From the NCBI GenBank assembly GCA_922989275.2, contig OV277861.1:53793623-53857622 (forward strand): DNA of 64,000 bases. The letters run 5' to 3'. This stretch comes from Gari tellinella. Taxonomy: Eukaryota; Mollusca; Bivalvia; Cardiida; Psammobiidae. A program made the position numbers and the translations under genes. Under the pieces are notes generated by a model. That model ran no database searches. It worked only from the letters and a program-made list of their open reading frames with translations, and was not told the origin of the DNA. This document shows, piece by piece, positions 21,279 through 32,531 of the stretch (positions are counted from its first letter, which is position 1; every line of letters starts with the position of its first letter).

Positions 21279-23822
21279 CTATGTATATTTGAACCGGCCA
21301 CTTGTTTTAATAAAATAGTGCACTGCTTCGAAAATCACCAAGTTATCGTTGTAAGACAATTGATCATTTCCATATAAAAAAAGTTCACAGCTTAAAGGTT
21401 GGAAAATTCTGGTTTTCTGCAACAAGAGCTGTCTTTGTTCTCTATATTTTGTACAGTGGAAAAAATAATGATCGCTATTTTCAACCACATTAAAACATGA
21501 ACAATAAGGATTTATAGCAATATGATTATTAAAGAGATCATTATTTAGATCACTGCAATTATTACGTAACCTTGCATGTAAGACAGCTAGATAGCGTTTA
21601 CCTTGAAAATAACGATGTTTTACATTTATCTTGTTTGGATTTGCGCAAATCCTTGCTTTAAAGGATGAAAAAGTAGAAATATTTCGGATACTGGTGTCTA
21701 AAGAGTTCCAGATTACTATTGACGATGGAATACAAGATTTTTTAAATAAACTAGTCCTTGTAAAAGGTAAAGTAAAATTTTCACTATCCCTTAGTGGGTA
21801 ATTTGACATATTTCTTTGCGACGGTAGTAAGTCTGTGATATAAGACGGGACACTATTGTTAAAGGCTTTGTACATAAAACACAATTTTTGGTTATTACGC
21901 CTGACTGACAGTGATTCCCATCCACATTCATTGTATAAATATTCTAGAGAAACAGATCTTGTGAGGCCTGTGACAATTCGTGCAGCTTCATTTTGCAAAA
22001 GGTCAAGCGAAGTTGAGCAGCTAATTGAGCACCCGTCCCAAACTACTCGTATTGATGAGTATTCAAGAACTGGTCTTATATCAGATAAATATATTTGATT
22101 TAATGCTTGCCTATTTAAAACAAATTTCAATTTTCTCATTATACCAACAACTTTCCATGCAGAACTTAAAATATTATCAATATGTGTATTCCATTTACCT
22201 TTGTTATTGATTGTCAAACCCAAATGTTTGTGGTTTTCGACAAAGTCTATATTGGTATTTTCAAATATCAAGTTAGGTGAATGATCATAATTTTTTAAAC
22301 AGAAAAACATTGCCTCGGTTTTATTGGGGTTAAAAGTTACTAGCCATTGCTTAGCCCAAGATGAAATACAACGTAAATCGTGATTTATAATCCCTTCCAT
22401 ATCTTCAATAGACGCTGTAGAATAAAACAAAGAGCTATCATCAGCATATAATCTGGTCAGGCTTAACAATTTATCGGCTATATCATTCACATAGATTAAG
22501 AATAGAAGAGGTCCTAAGACTGAGCCCTGAGGTACGCCTGCATTTGTAGAGTTTAATTTGGATCTTGTAGACTGTAGAACAACTGTTTGTTTTCTACCAC
22601 TTAAGTAGTTTGTTAACCAGTTTAAAACATTCCCCCCAATACCATTTTCTCTTAGTTTAAAAATAAGGCCCCTATGCCAAACTCTGTCGAACGCCTTCGA
22701 AATATCACAAAATACCATACATGCATATTGTTTATTGTCGATGGCTTCACAGATGTGATGATAAATATCAATTAGCTGATAAGTTGTTGAGTGGTTTGGT
22801 AAAAAACCGGACTGATATTTGTATAGCAAGTTACAGTCTAAAAGAAAATTATATATATATTTAAAGACGATTCTCTCTAACACTTTTCCACAGCAACTTA
22901 AAAGAGAAACGGGTCTGTAATTTGAAGGTGTTGATGGATCACCCTTTTTAAATATGGGTGTAACAAAAGCAAGTTTCCATGAATCAGGAAATGAGTGTTC
23001 ATTTAAAGATCGGTTAAATAGAATTGCTAGTGGCTTAGAAACAGTCATTGACGATCCTTTTAACATTTTATGGCTTATCAAATCTGGACCACTTGCTTTA
23101 TTTACATTTAGTCCTGACAAAATATCTTGGACTTCAGTTTCATTAACATTTATATTATTCAAAGATTGGTTAGTTTTGGTGATAAGGTTATTAAATATCT
23201 CGTTATCATCATTAATATTGGAGATTGAAGAAAAATAATTATTTAAACAATCTGCCTTATCTTGCATTGAAATAGAAAAATTTAAAGTGCCATCAGGTAA
23301 GGTTGTACATAATGGTGGCAATGACGCAGAGGAATCTTTGTTTTTAACAAAGTGACGTATAATTTTCCAGAATCCTCTTTTATCGTTTAGGTTAAGTTCA
23401 GAAAGAGATGCATCCAGATTGCTATAAAACATTTCTTTTGCATTTTTTTTCAGGTTATTAACTTTGTTTCTTAACTTTTTATATTTCAACCAATCAGAAG
23501 CTTTGTTAGATTTAACTGCTATGGCTTTAAGTCTATCTCTAGATCTTGAAACACTACGTATTAAAGAATCGTACCAGGGTTTGTCGTTAGGTCTCACCGT
23601 TACCATTTTAGACGGAATGCATTGCTTTACAAATCCCATAAAAATTGACGTGAATTGGTCACAGGCCTCACTTACTGATCCATTTTTCAAACAGTTCCAG
23701 TTGTAACTAGCAATATTATGGTTTAAAGTATCCAGTTCAGATGCACTGCGCAAGTATTTCTTACGACTGTGCGATTTTTTGTTGTTGTAAACATTTAACA
23801 ATTTGAGAATAAAACACTGCAA
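21279..23822 (-). CDS. Reverse transcriptase of a jockey-like non-LTR element, N-terminally truncated
   Basis: This is 847 codons without a stop. Residues 1-240 are the linker between endonuclease and polymerase. KASGPD at about 242 and FPDSWK at about 278 open the polymerase, NYRPVSLLS is at 301, DISKAFDRVWH at 373 (first catalytic Asp), GVPQGSVLGPLLF at 429 and YADD at 459-462 (catalytic pair). A HLGLTI motif follows at about 533. A C-terminal knuckle with Cys774, Cys776, His785 and Cys790 is present, as in related elements. Full-length proteins of this group also carry an apurinic-like endonuclease in front; here it is absent, and a stop lies directly upstream of the open frame. There is no natural ATG at the chosen edge. 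The frame is intact, so the copy is either young or recently truncated. The assignment to the jockey/CR1 branch is from motif style; a phylogeny would decide. Confidence 0.85.
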   Translation of the reverse strand: MQCFILKLLNVYNNKKSHSRKKYLRSASELDTLNHNIASYNWNCLKNGSVSEACDQFTSIFMGFVKQCIPSKMVTVRPNDKPWYDSLIRSVSRSRDRLKAIAVKSNKASDWLKYKKLRNKVNNLKKNAKEMFYSNLDASLSELNLNDKRGFWKIIRHFVKNKDSSASLPPLCTTLPDGTLNFSISMQDKADCLNNYFSSISNINDDNEIFNNLITKTNQSLNNINVNETEVQDILSGLNVNKASGPDLISHKMLKGSSMTVSKPLAILFNRSLNEHSFPDSWKLAFVTPIFKKGDPSTPSNYRPVSLLSCCGKVLERIVFKYIYNFLLDCNLLYKYQSGFLPNHSTTYQLIDIYHHICEAIDNKQYACMVFCDISKAFDRVWHRGLIFKLRENGIGGNVLNWLTNYLSGRKQTVVLQSTRSKLNSTNAGVPQGSVLGPLLFLIYVNDIADKLLSLTRLYADDSSLFYSTASIEDMEGIINHDLRCISSWAKQWLVTFNPNKTEAMFFCLKNYDHSPNLIFENTNIDFVENHKHLGLTINNKGKWNTHIDNILSSAWKVVGIMRKLKFVLNRQALNQIYLSDIRPVLEYSSIRVVWDGCSISCSTSLDLLQNEAARIVTGLTRSVSLEYLYNECGWESLSVRRNNQKLCFMYKAFNNSVPSYITDLLPSQRNMSNYPLRDSENFTLPFTRTSLFKKSCIPSSIVIWNSLDTSIRNISTFSSFKARICANPNKINVKHRYFQGKRYLAVLHARLRNNCSDLNNDLFNNHIAINPYCSCFNVVENSDHYFFHCTKYREQRQLLLQKTRIFQPLSCELFLYGNDQLSYNDNLVIFEAVHYFIKTSGRFKYT

Positions 23823-23840
23823 TATTCATCGATAGTGCGA

Positions 23841-23950
23841 GGTAGGAAACAGTTTGGATCCTCATGAAACACCGCGATACGCTGCGTCTTATCACGATCC
23901 AAAATGTTCGCAAATGTGCCTTTTCGCGCTTTTGACAGTGAAAAGGTTAA
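23841..23950. mobile_element. Family A miniature element, right half relic
   Basis: ggaaacagtttggatcctca, caccgcgatacgctgcgtct, ttcgcaaatgtgcc, then ttgacagtgaaaaggttaag. It abuts the 5' end of LINE 1, which may have inserted into it. Confidence 0.6.
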
Positions 23951-24247
23951 GGTTCTAAACTAAGAACAATATCTAAACACCGGTAACATGAAAGACAGAA
24001 CGTGAAGAAGCGCTCTCGTACTGTACGATGTTTGCATTGGAAATGTACTCTTTTTAAAGGGACATTGTTTTGTAGAGGACGAATATTCCCGTCGATAGAG
24101 TTCAATCTGTCAGGCTGATGCATCTTTTTAACACAGTCAGCGTTTTTTGGGATGGATAAAGGTGAATCTTTTGATAAATGATGTATTTCTACAAAATAGC
24201 GGTTGCCCATGTAAAATGTATCAATCTTTGGGTTATCTCTCACAACA

Positions 24248-24362
24248 AGGCTAGGTTGATGAAAACTATGTATATTGATGATGTTGGTGAAAGATGAACT
24301 TTGGAACCAGCAAGGGGGTTTATATTAAACTGAGTGTTCAGTGACAGAACCCGGCCTATAAA
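24248..24362. repeat. Dispersed repeat shared with 32812-32925
   Basis: Both copies contain taggttgatgaaaac, a gatgaa/gaaatgaa-rich middle, a rich gggtttatat/aggtttatat step and tgagtgttcagtgacagaac / taagtgttcaggcagaaacc. They are moderately diverged. The 98-codon frame at 23947-24243 next to it resembles nothing I know. Confidence 0.5.
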
Positions 24363-24376
24363 CTAAATACAGGTGA

Positions 24377-24626
24377 TACAGTGGAGAATGTGTTATTCTT
24401 TCCCAATAAACGCGTTTACGCTAAAACTATTATTTGCAGTGCAAACAGTTTGGAGCCAGATCAGACGCCTGGTAACCCGGCGTCTGATCAGGCTCCAAAC
24501 TGTTTGCCACCAAGATAAACATGAAATATCAGAATTGTCCAAAGGTTGTTCTTTTCTACGTTTTAGCGCTTTGCGTTTGCGTACGTTTGCGTTTAAACGG
24601 GAAATAATAACAGATTCTCCACTGTA
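24377..24626 (+). mobile_element. Family F miniature element, 250 bases
   Basis: It runs from TACAGTGGAGAATGTGTTAT to acagattctccactgta. It has aataaacgcgtttacgctaa, module gtttggagccagatcagacg (loop ctggtaacccgg), ccaccaagataaacatgaa, then gcgtttgcgtacgtttgcg. It is nearly identical to 25472-25721 and 52364-52613. Confidence 0.9.
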
Positions 24627-25080
24627 TATATCGGAAACGCGCTCTAACTTTACTATTCTAACATGACACGTGAATTCGTCTCTATAAACAAAGAACAGGT
24701 CTATCGTGGTATACCTGAGACGGTATACCACGCTCTTCCCTACCCCGCTCCTCCCACGGTTATATGACATGACGTGACCACGTGCGTTCATACGTTATGT
24801 TTTTTTAATTTCTTTCGTTATTCATATAGCCCGTAAAGACCATATACTTTTAACCAGTAACGTTACAGTAATTTTCTCATTCTTCTGTCTTGTTTGATGT
24901 AAAGTTTGTTCTATGCCAGATTATGGATCGGTAATTGTAAATTTGCTTATGGGTGTTAGATTCTTGTAATGCCGCGGAAAAAGTTATTCGGTCGAAAAAC
25001 TTCATCCGCTGAGGAAATAAGTATGGAACATTTGATTTCCTTTCTAATGAATTTCCTTACATCTGGTCATGTTAGAATCG

Positions 25081-25247
25081 AAATAATCTATGTTCTACCG
25101 TTGTGAAACTGTATTTTACAACGGTCGGTCGTTGTGGTGCGCAGGAATTGACCACTCAGGCCTTCGGCCTTCGTGGTCAATTCCTGCGCACCACAACTCC
25201 CAACCGTTGTAAAATACCGTTTCACAACGATAGAACATAGATTATTT
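25081..25247. repeat. Near-perfect 167-base palindrome
   Basis: The arms are aaataatctatgttctaccg, ttgtgaaac, ttttacaacgg, cgttgtggtgcgcaggaatt, gaccac, and the reverse complement in the same order. The centre is aggccttcggcct near 25165. The mismatches are few. It bears no GACGCC module and no known element ends. Confidence 0.85.
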
Positions 25248-25471
25248 CTTAAATAGAATAAGAAACCTGACACTACATAGTTGGCCTCATTTTCTGGAAA
25301 TGGATGAGCGTGTTATATTGTTATTTTTAAGATATAAACTTACCAAGTCGTTATGGTATATTTTAATATAAACAAAGTCTCCATGATATTTTGACAGGAA
25401 ATAAGCTGATATGCGAAACACCTATAAACATTTCCGTTTGAAGCAGTTCATATTCAAATGAGAAGCCAACA

Positions 25472-25721
25472 TACAGTGGAGAATCTGTTATTCTTTCCCA
25501 ATAAACGCGTTTACGCTAAAACTATTATTTGCAGTGTAAACAGTTTGGAGCCAGATCAGACGCCGGGTAACCCGGCGTCTGATCAGGCTCCAAACTGTTT
25601 GCCACCAAGATAAACAAGAATTATCACAATTGTCCAAAAGTTGTTCTTTTCTACGTTTTAGTGATTTGCGTTTGCGTACGTTTGCGTTTAAACGGGAAAG
25701 AATAACAACTTCTCCACTGTA
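25472..25721 (+). mobile_element. Family F miniature element, 250 bases
   Basis: It runs from TACAGTGGAGAATCTGTTAT to aacaacttctccactgta. The module has a perfect cgccgggtaacccggcg centre. It differs from 24377-24626 by a handful of substitutions and lies 845 bases from it in the same orientation. Confidence 0.9.
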
Positions 25722-25776
25722 TATAGACCTCTTTTGCAAAGTTTTAGTACACCATAACGACATCGGATCAATGGCG

Positions 25777-26006
25777 TTTTACCGATTTGTGCCCATGATC
25801 CCATATATTGGACATAGGCAAACAGTGTAGACTCTGATCAGACGCCGCATTAGGTGGCGTCTGATCAGAGTCTACACTGTTTGCTGATAGGAATTTCAAT
25901 ATAAAACAAAATGAAAATGAAAAGTTTGACCAGGCATCCCTTTGATAAAAAATGGACTAATCCAATATATAAACTTGGAAGAATTCACTGGGCGCAAATG
26001 GGTAAA
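25777..26006. mobile_element. Family B miniature element, complete
   Basis: It runs from tttaccgatttgtgcccatg to gcgcaaatgggtaaa. It includes gatcccatatattggac, a module with gtagactctgatcagacgcc, and accaggcatccctttgataa. About 230 bases. Confidence 0.8.
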
Positions 26007-26409
26007 TACCGTACTCTACATGGTCGAGCAGTGTTCCGTACGCTCTGTCAGGTACATGTAGTGATTACGGTTGATCAATCCTCGTAATATACTGACATTG
26101 ATCGACATTGGTCCTATCTGATCAAGGGAGTTATACCTTCATGTAAATTTACATTTTCTAACATATTGTTTACGTTTGGTCTTAAGGATGAGCTTCTTAC
26201 ATTTATTGATGGATAGTTCCAGACTTTATAAACAATAAATAATGCCAGTGAGTATCCCAGCAAACATGTTTTACATTGTAAATATTAACATAACTTACAC
26301 TGATCCATTTATTTCCGATATTGAAAGAGTTGGAATTAGTCAATACAGTTTTTGCAACATTTGTCATCTGTATTACTGTATTATTTAAAGATTAGGCAAT
26401 CATTCAGGT

Positions 26410-26603
26410 CAGGGCTCCAGATAAGGATAGTTTTTCAAAAACTAAAATCTTTATTTCTGCATTAAACCCTATGGTGTCACTACTCTTTAGAATCGTCTCG
26501 AAGAGATGATTCTAATGAGTAGTAGCACCATAGAATTGGTGCTGAAATTAATGAGAAAAAATTGAATTTGTTCAGTTAACTTTCTCTTATCTGGAGCCTA
26601 TGT
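26410..26603. mobile_element. Family H inverted-repeat element, complete
   Basis: The ends are cagggctccagataagg and cttatctggagcctatg. The centre holds gaatcgtctcgaagagatgattc, flanked by ctatggtgtcactactc / gagtagtagcaccatag. CAGGG ends recall hAT elements, but an 8-base target duplication is not visible. Confidence 0.7.
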
Positions 26604-26879
26604 CTGACAGACAACGCCAATTACCTTACAGCATAAATATACCGGACTAACGATTAGAGTTATATATACATGTTTATCTATAAGCATGGAATGCTTAACA
26701 GAAAATTTAATTGAGCTCACTAAGCATTAATTTATCACTCTTAACAGCTATAACATTATAGGAAATGTTGTCTGAGACAGTGGCGAAGACGTTAATCTTT
26801 CGTCTAAACGTATCCGAAACACAAACGCTTTTTGATGTAATGAAGAAAATGTAAAAAAAATTGAAATGTCTAGCGATTT

Positions 26880-27013
26880 ATTTTAATATGAGTAGCAAAC
26901 AGTTTGGAGTCCGGTTCGATGCCGGGTTACCCGGGGTCAGATTGGGTTCCAAAGTGTTTGGTGCGAAATTATTTGTTTTATTATAAACGAGTAATAACAT
27001 ATTCTCTACTGTG
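26880..27013 (-). mobile_element. Family F miniature element, decayed
   Basis: gagtagcaaacagtttggagtc, gccgggttacccggggtc, ttgggttccaaagtgtttgg, attatttgttttattataaacg, then taacatattctctactgtg. The other terminus is lost. Confidence 0.6.
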
Positions 27014-27179
27014 TATCTCCATCTAGTTTTGGACTGCATTCTGTCTCTGTAACCATCGACGAATTTCCTTCTGACGTCGATTTTTTGTCTTCTTGTACTT
27101 ATTGTCAAATATATTATATATGTTCTAACGAGAAACTCCTGTAACAAAGCATAGCAAAACATCCACATTGGATATTATG

Positions 27180-27265
27180 ATAATCCCCGGGCAAAATCTA
27201 ACCCGGGCGCTTGCGTGGCAGTTCAATACCATAACCTCTGAACTAAAGAGTCTTCTTACTAGCTC
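27180..27265 (-). other. Weak tRNA-like sequence
   Basis: On the minus strand, tttagttcagaggttatgg resembles an A box region and gcgcccgggttagattttgcc resembles the T arm, but the B box lacks TTCGA. At best it is a decayed tRNA or SINE head. Confidence 0.2.
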
Positions 27266-27499
27266 AGGAGCCCAGTATTGTAGATATCATTCGCCACGGC
27301 TATGCTACTGATAGTTTACACAGATATTCTCAAAACTCTTTTAGAGTTGGAACATTTATTGCAACTTGCTTTTTCCGTTCTTAAAAAAATGCAAGGTAAA
27401 ATCAAAGGTATTCTGATTCAATTCAATCCCTGACAGACTTAGAAAAGTGTTTGATTTGCTCGTGAATAACTTCCTTAAAACTAGGCAACCACAATACGA

Positions 27500-27501
27500 T
27501 C

Positions 27502-27537
<36 letters not shown>

Positions 27538-27545
27538 CAGAGAGA
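27500..27545. repeat. (TA)n(GA)n microsatellite
   Basis: About 13 TA units are followed by gagagagagacagagaga. Confidence 0.95.
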
Positions 27546-28439
27546 AGCGTTGTGCGTGACGTTTCGGAATTCCAGGTTTCGGTGATGTTTTTAAAACATT
27601 GAAAGCCTTGAACAAAACATTTCAATTTGAAGCATGAATAACCCACAACACTCACTTGTAATGATTTTCTCCAAAGGACAAAGCTTAAAACAGTACAATT
27701 TATACCCTTAAACGCTTAAATGAACGTTATTTGCTAAAAGCTACTTCTCAATCGAACCGATGAAAATAACAATAACAGATTATATCAAGGACAAATCAAA
27801 ACGTCAACAATATAAATAATGACGTAATTATTGGTGGTTATATGACTTCCAAAAATAGTTTCAGATTGCATTACAGTTGTACGAAGAGTTTTAACATGTA
27901 TATAATGGTGCTTAAAGATCTATTTGATTATTTGGTTTAACAACATATAGATCTTGTCCCAAGCAATTTAGGTATATAATAAAATTTCGAGTTGGTTGTG
28001 TAATCCAGATCACACGAGAGGCGTACAACCAACTGATACAAGTCGGGCATACGCAGTGAAATGTTAAAGCAATCAAAACATGATAATGAAGTATGAAGTA
28101 AATTTACTGATTTTTAACTATGATAGTAAAGCAGAAAGCTACTATAGATGCGTTCTGCTTTACATCCATATTTCCTCAAGAGGCAACCTTAATCAAATTA
28201 CAAAATATTACTGCAATTAGTTGTCGCAATACGAGGGCGTTTCAAAAAGTGATAGCTTCAGTATAATAAGTGCAAAACTTCATATGTGACATATCATTCT
28301 AAAGAGCAATTATTTGCCTACACGATGTTATAATGCACGATAAGATCGTACTTGTTTCAGACGAATAGTTTTCAGACGACAATTACATGGTTTTCAGAAG
28401 GTTAATATCTGGTAACAATCAGTAAACTATATATATACT

Positions 28440-31402
28440 GACCCTAAGGTTATAAAGCTTTTCAGTTGAGTCTAAAGTCGTTCTCAAGCATTTGATTGGT
28501 CAGATTTGAGCATAGGCTCAAACCTGACCAATCAAATGCTTGAGAACACACCCAGACTCAGCTCAAATGCTTTATAACCTTGGACCCTGGTGTGCTTGAT
28601 ACATCTTTACATGCGATGTAAAATACGAGCTATAATTAGAATGTTACTTGTAATGAGCATGTTCCATTACTTTGTTTATGTTTGCAGATATTTGAACTTT
28701 AAAGATTAATTACCTACAGCTGCAGTTATACGTATGTGGGTCACCCTTTCTGCAATTTACTCTTACAGCGCTTAGTGATGCTTTAGTTGGTGACATGTCT
28801 ACTGTGCTCAATATAGGACATTTCCGAAATATTTGAAAACAGAATTGGGTGTCCAACGATATGCGCAGTGTTACTCCGCATCTCATTGGAAAACAAACTG
28901 TCTGCAAATGTAACCAAGATTTGTCCGTTTGTATGCGCAGTTTAAATCCACGGAATGCACCAACACATGTTCTTCCACTTCTCCTTGTCAGAACTCGTCT
29001 GCTTTGATTTCGTCGTCTGCAGAAATAATATAAATATGCTTCTATATATTTTGGATATATAAAAAATAAACAGAAATTCTAAACAATCCGGATTCTTAAC
29101 AGACGGTAACAAATTGGCGTCTGATCTGGAACCGTACTGTTTGCAAGTAGCAACTAAATTGCCATTGGCAGAATACCGAGTTAGAAGTAAACGATTTCCG
29201 GTAAGTAAAGAGAAAAAGTCTAGTGCACGTGCACTACGTTTAAATTTTTCACCATTATGCTGCCGGGCGACATAATTGTTAACGGATTGGATCCGGTTCA
29301 GACACCGTGCAACGCGGCGTCTGATCGGGGTCAAACGCGTGTGACATTCAGAGCAATGTTATTTTAGGTAAAACACCCCCAATTTAAGTAAACTCGTATA
29401 TTGTAAAAACGACTTCCATCATAACAGCGTTAAAAGGGTTTAACATGACAATAAGAAACTTTGTAATCTTAAAATTTATAGAAAAGTGACGAGATCTATG
29501 TGATTTAATTAAGTAGAAATAAAGCAGCAACCTCTTATAAATCGACGGATTTACTGCATAGGTTTTACCTTTTCATTTGCAAATTAAACCATCTCAATTA
29601 ACGCTCTTGCCGACAAAGTATCGACTGCTACATGTACAAAGTGTCACGTCTTCAATTTAAGGCCCATTTCACTGTTTGGAATATTGACACAAGTGCAAAA
29701 CAGATTGGATCCTGATCAGACGCCACTCAACATTGCATGTGACCTGGATCTTAACCGTTTAGACAGACGACTTAAGTCGCTTAAATTACGAGAAAAAAAG
29801 TTTAAGAAGAGATAATGCTTAAGAAAGTTTCTTTAATATAAATCGCCTCCCTGAAATGTTTTCTGTATTATACTTAACCCGTTTGTGCCTAGCGTCCCAA
29901 AAATTGACATAATTATGAAAAAAATGTAGACTCTGATCAGACGCCGCATCATGCAGCGTCAGGTCAGGGTCTACAATTTTTGCTTATAAGAACATATAAA
30001 CAATACAAAACAAAACGTACATAGTTTAATATAGTTTGTTTTCATTACTTTTAATAAGCTTTGGTTGGCTGTCATTTTTGTTTCATAACTCCATGAACTC
30101 GTCTTGTCGGGATTTTTCTCTCTTAGTCCAACTGCTCTCCACAAGCGCTGCATTAAAGACGTCATTGACGACGACGCTACTACAAACCAACCTCTCGTTT
30201 TGACTGAAATACATATGGCGGAGGGACTACAACCTACGTTTTAAAGGTGTACAAAAATGAACACTCGTGTCAGATTCTCTATTTAACTACTTTCTAAAAT
30301 TCAGTAGTGATGTTAAGTTATAAGGAATAATTCCAAATATTTACTTATTTATGGAGGTATTGAAAAAACTGACTCATGTCTTTTACAAGTGAATGCCGCC
30401 AATGAAACGGTTTATGAGGATGAGTAAGGACACTCCCTCTTACAGTGTATTTCTTAATTCATTCAGTCATGGAACTTCAAAATTCCAGTTAAGTTTCGTC
30501 TATTTTGGACTATAACGGTATCTCCTTTATGACACCCAACATATAGAGTTCTAGCCCATATAATGATTGAATTGTTTGTGTGCCCGTCCGTGTGTCTTCT
30601 GTTGTCAGGAGCAAATTTGCTTATACCGCATCAGCTAGGAATACCAAAATTGGTATATGAGTATATGTAGGGATGACATATTCTCTTGTAACATTTTAGG
30701 TAATTGTGACATTGACTTAGAATTTTACCTTTTGTGTCAATTACACAATATGCTAAGCTTGTCCGAAGGATATTACCCATACATGATCAGCTTAGATAAG
30801 CAAATTTGGCGTGTGAGCATATTCTTTGTCTGCAGAGTGTTTGATCAAAGCGAAGCTTTTAATATATATTATTATACCTCACTCGATTTATCTACTATAT
30901 AGCCTAGTGTAACGTCAGAAGGTGAAAATCCGTAATGTGACATGGCTAACATCACATTTCGGCCCGCGTAACATTACCAAACGGCCCCGGTTTTAGTCAT
31001 TCTTTCCCGTATCGGTTAACTTCCCTTGCTTAGTAACAATAGCTTCTGACAAACATAGGCACTCGAGGACAGACGCCTCTATCTTTTTATTCTACCCTAA
31101 AAACGAATTAAACGAATTAAACGAATTACAGTAAAACCTCTCTATAACGACCACTAAAACGAAGGATAAGTCATAGTATAAAAGACAGGTGATAGCTTAA
31201 AGCAAGGTGACAGTGAAACAGAAAGCTCCTAAAGGAGCTTTCTGTTTCACTGTCACCTTGCTTTAAGCAGTCACCTGCCTTAAACACCCAATAATCAACA
31301 AAAAATAGTGGCCGTTATAGAGAGGTTATACTGTAATTCGATATTAATAAATGAATGAGACCTCACTTTGTCCAAAACGTACAAAATATTATCCAAAATG
31401 TC
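28440..31402. repeat. Segmental duplication, copy 2 (partner 1-2763)
   Basis: It starts at gaccctaaggttataaagc and stays collinear with 1-2763, ending at 'atccaaaatgtc', immediately before the SINE at 31403. Relative to copy 1 it has gained a family C element (31127-31335) and about 19 bases near 30332 (ccaaatatttacttatttat). It has lost small blocks near 30098, 30597 and 30984. The spacing of the two copies is 28.4 kb and the orientation is direct. Confidence 0.9.
31127..31335. mobile_element. Family C miniature element, insertion specific to duplication copy 2
   Basis: It runs from TACAGTAAAACCTCTCTATA to tatagagaggttatactgta. The central palindrome is cagaaagctcctaaaggagctttctg with gtgacagtga/tcactgtcac outside it. 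Copy 1 has only acgaataaattcg at the corresponding place (about 2691-2703), so this is an occupied/empty pair consistent with a TA target. Confidence 0.9.
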
Positions 31403-31735
31403 GGTAGTGGCCCAATGGTTAACACCTTGGACTACGGTACCAGGGGTCGTGAGTTCGATCTCCCGCCGGACCAGCGGTCTGACTAGGGGATATTTCTGAA
31501 TCCCCGATGATGTACAGGAATGTTCTTGAGCAAGACATGTACCGCGAATTGCTCCTCTCCACCCAGGGGTTAAAATGGGTACCTGTGAAGGGTCTGAGTC
31601 GGTACATGTACTGCGGCTGCATTTGACTGCGCCATATGTTAGCAGTGCTCATAGGCAAGATGGCTCGATGATCAGGGGAGTATATGTACAGTCGGCTGAG
31701 CGGTCATTCGGACTGAAAGTAGACTTTAACTTGGT
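31403..31735 (+). mobile_element. tRNA-derived SINE
   Basis: An RNA polymerase III promoter is present: A box tggcccaatgg at 31408-31418 and B box gttcgatctcc at 31453-31463. The tRNA-like head is followed by gaatgttcttgagcaagaca, ccacccaggggttaaaatgg, and a tail ending gaaagtagactttaactt. The same element occurs in reverse at 44738-45082. It begins exactly where the long duplication ends. Confidence 0.8.
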
Positions 31736-32404
31736 ATATTACTTTAATATCTATACAAGTGTGGATTCAAACTGCCTCGTATTATTAGGGTTTCTCGAAG
31801 TATCGTGGGGTTATGGAACACGTATGAAAATGACGCTTCTGACTTTCGGAAATATATCATCATCTGATTTCCTCTGATAATTTTCTATTGGAAAACGTGG
31901 TATAGACCCATAAAACATCAATTGGATTTGAATTATCTTATTTGTGTAAATTTCACACGAAAACATGTTGCATATTGTCATTTACTTAATAGAAATCTAG
32001 AATATAAATCTACTACTGCATAGTTAAATCTAAATAAAAAAGAAAAAATGACAACTCAAGCGCAGAACGTTTCTGTATAAAAGATTTAAAGTGACTCTAA
32101 AACCTTTTTTCTGAAATGAAGAGTTTACCATCTCCCTATTCATGGTGGTGTACGTAGAAATGATTTTGATATTATTTTGTTATTATTATTTTTATGGATG
32201 TTATTCTGTATTCGGAGTTTAACTAGTTTTTAAGCCATAAGAACAATTCTGTAATAGATCTAGCAATATATGTGCTTTATAGATATTCTAAGGCTTAGCC
32301 CAACGAGAGTAGGAGACAACAGTCTATGGAGACAAAACTATTCGCGATCGTTGTTCTGTATTGAAAATAGTGGGAGTCAGATTTATATTTTTGTTCGGTA
32401 TAAT

Positions 32405-32531
32405 AAAATACAAAATCACATCGCACAGAGGGTGAGAGAATGGATTGGTCACCCTGACGCCTCGGTTGACATTACTTGCCGCTGGTGACCGATCCGTTCT
32501 CTCGCCCTCTGTGAGATGTGGTATTTATATA
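32405..32531. repeat. Long imperfect palindrome
   Basis: The arms aaatacaaaatcacatcgca, cagagggtgagagaatgg, attggtcacc pair with ggtgaccgatccgttctctc, gccctctgtgagatgtggtattt. The centre is near 32468. It is unrelated to the GACGCC module. Confidence 0.7.

Larger units (their letters stand above)
20632..23829 (-). mobile_element. Non-LTR retrotransposon (LINE 1), 5'-truncated
   Basis: The element contains the reverse-transcriptase frame 21279-23822 and a 3' region down to a tail that reads, on the minus strand, gaaataaaatatgtttaaac followed by repeats of taaac. The same tail motif closes the second LINE at 37315, which fixes the 3' end. The upstream edge is near 23829, where an old family A relic begins. 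There is no endonuclease domain or first open frame, as expected for 5' truncation during target-primed reverse transcription. A target duplication is not clear; a short gatagt occurs at both edges. Confidence 0.8.

Noticed and set aside
23947..24243. A 98-codon minus frame with fairly even composition
   Set aside because: No recognisable domain, no clear splice sites, and it abuts a dispersed repeat; it could be chance.
24393..24791. Frames of 90-130 codons with SLIRRRVTRRLIWLQTVC-like segments, recurring at many places
   Set aside because: These translate the palindromic module and family F sequence; the same peptide appears wherever the element does.
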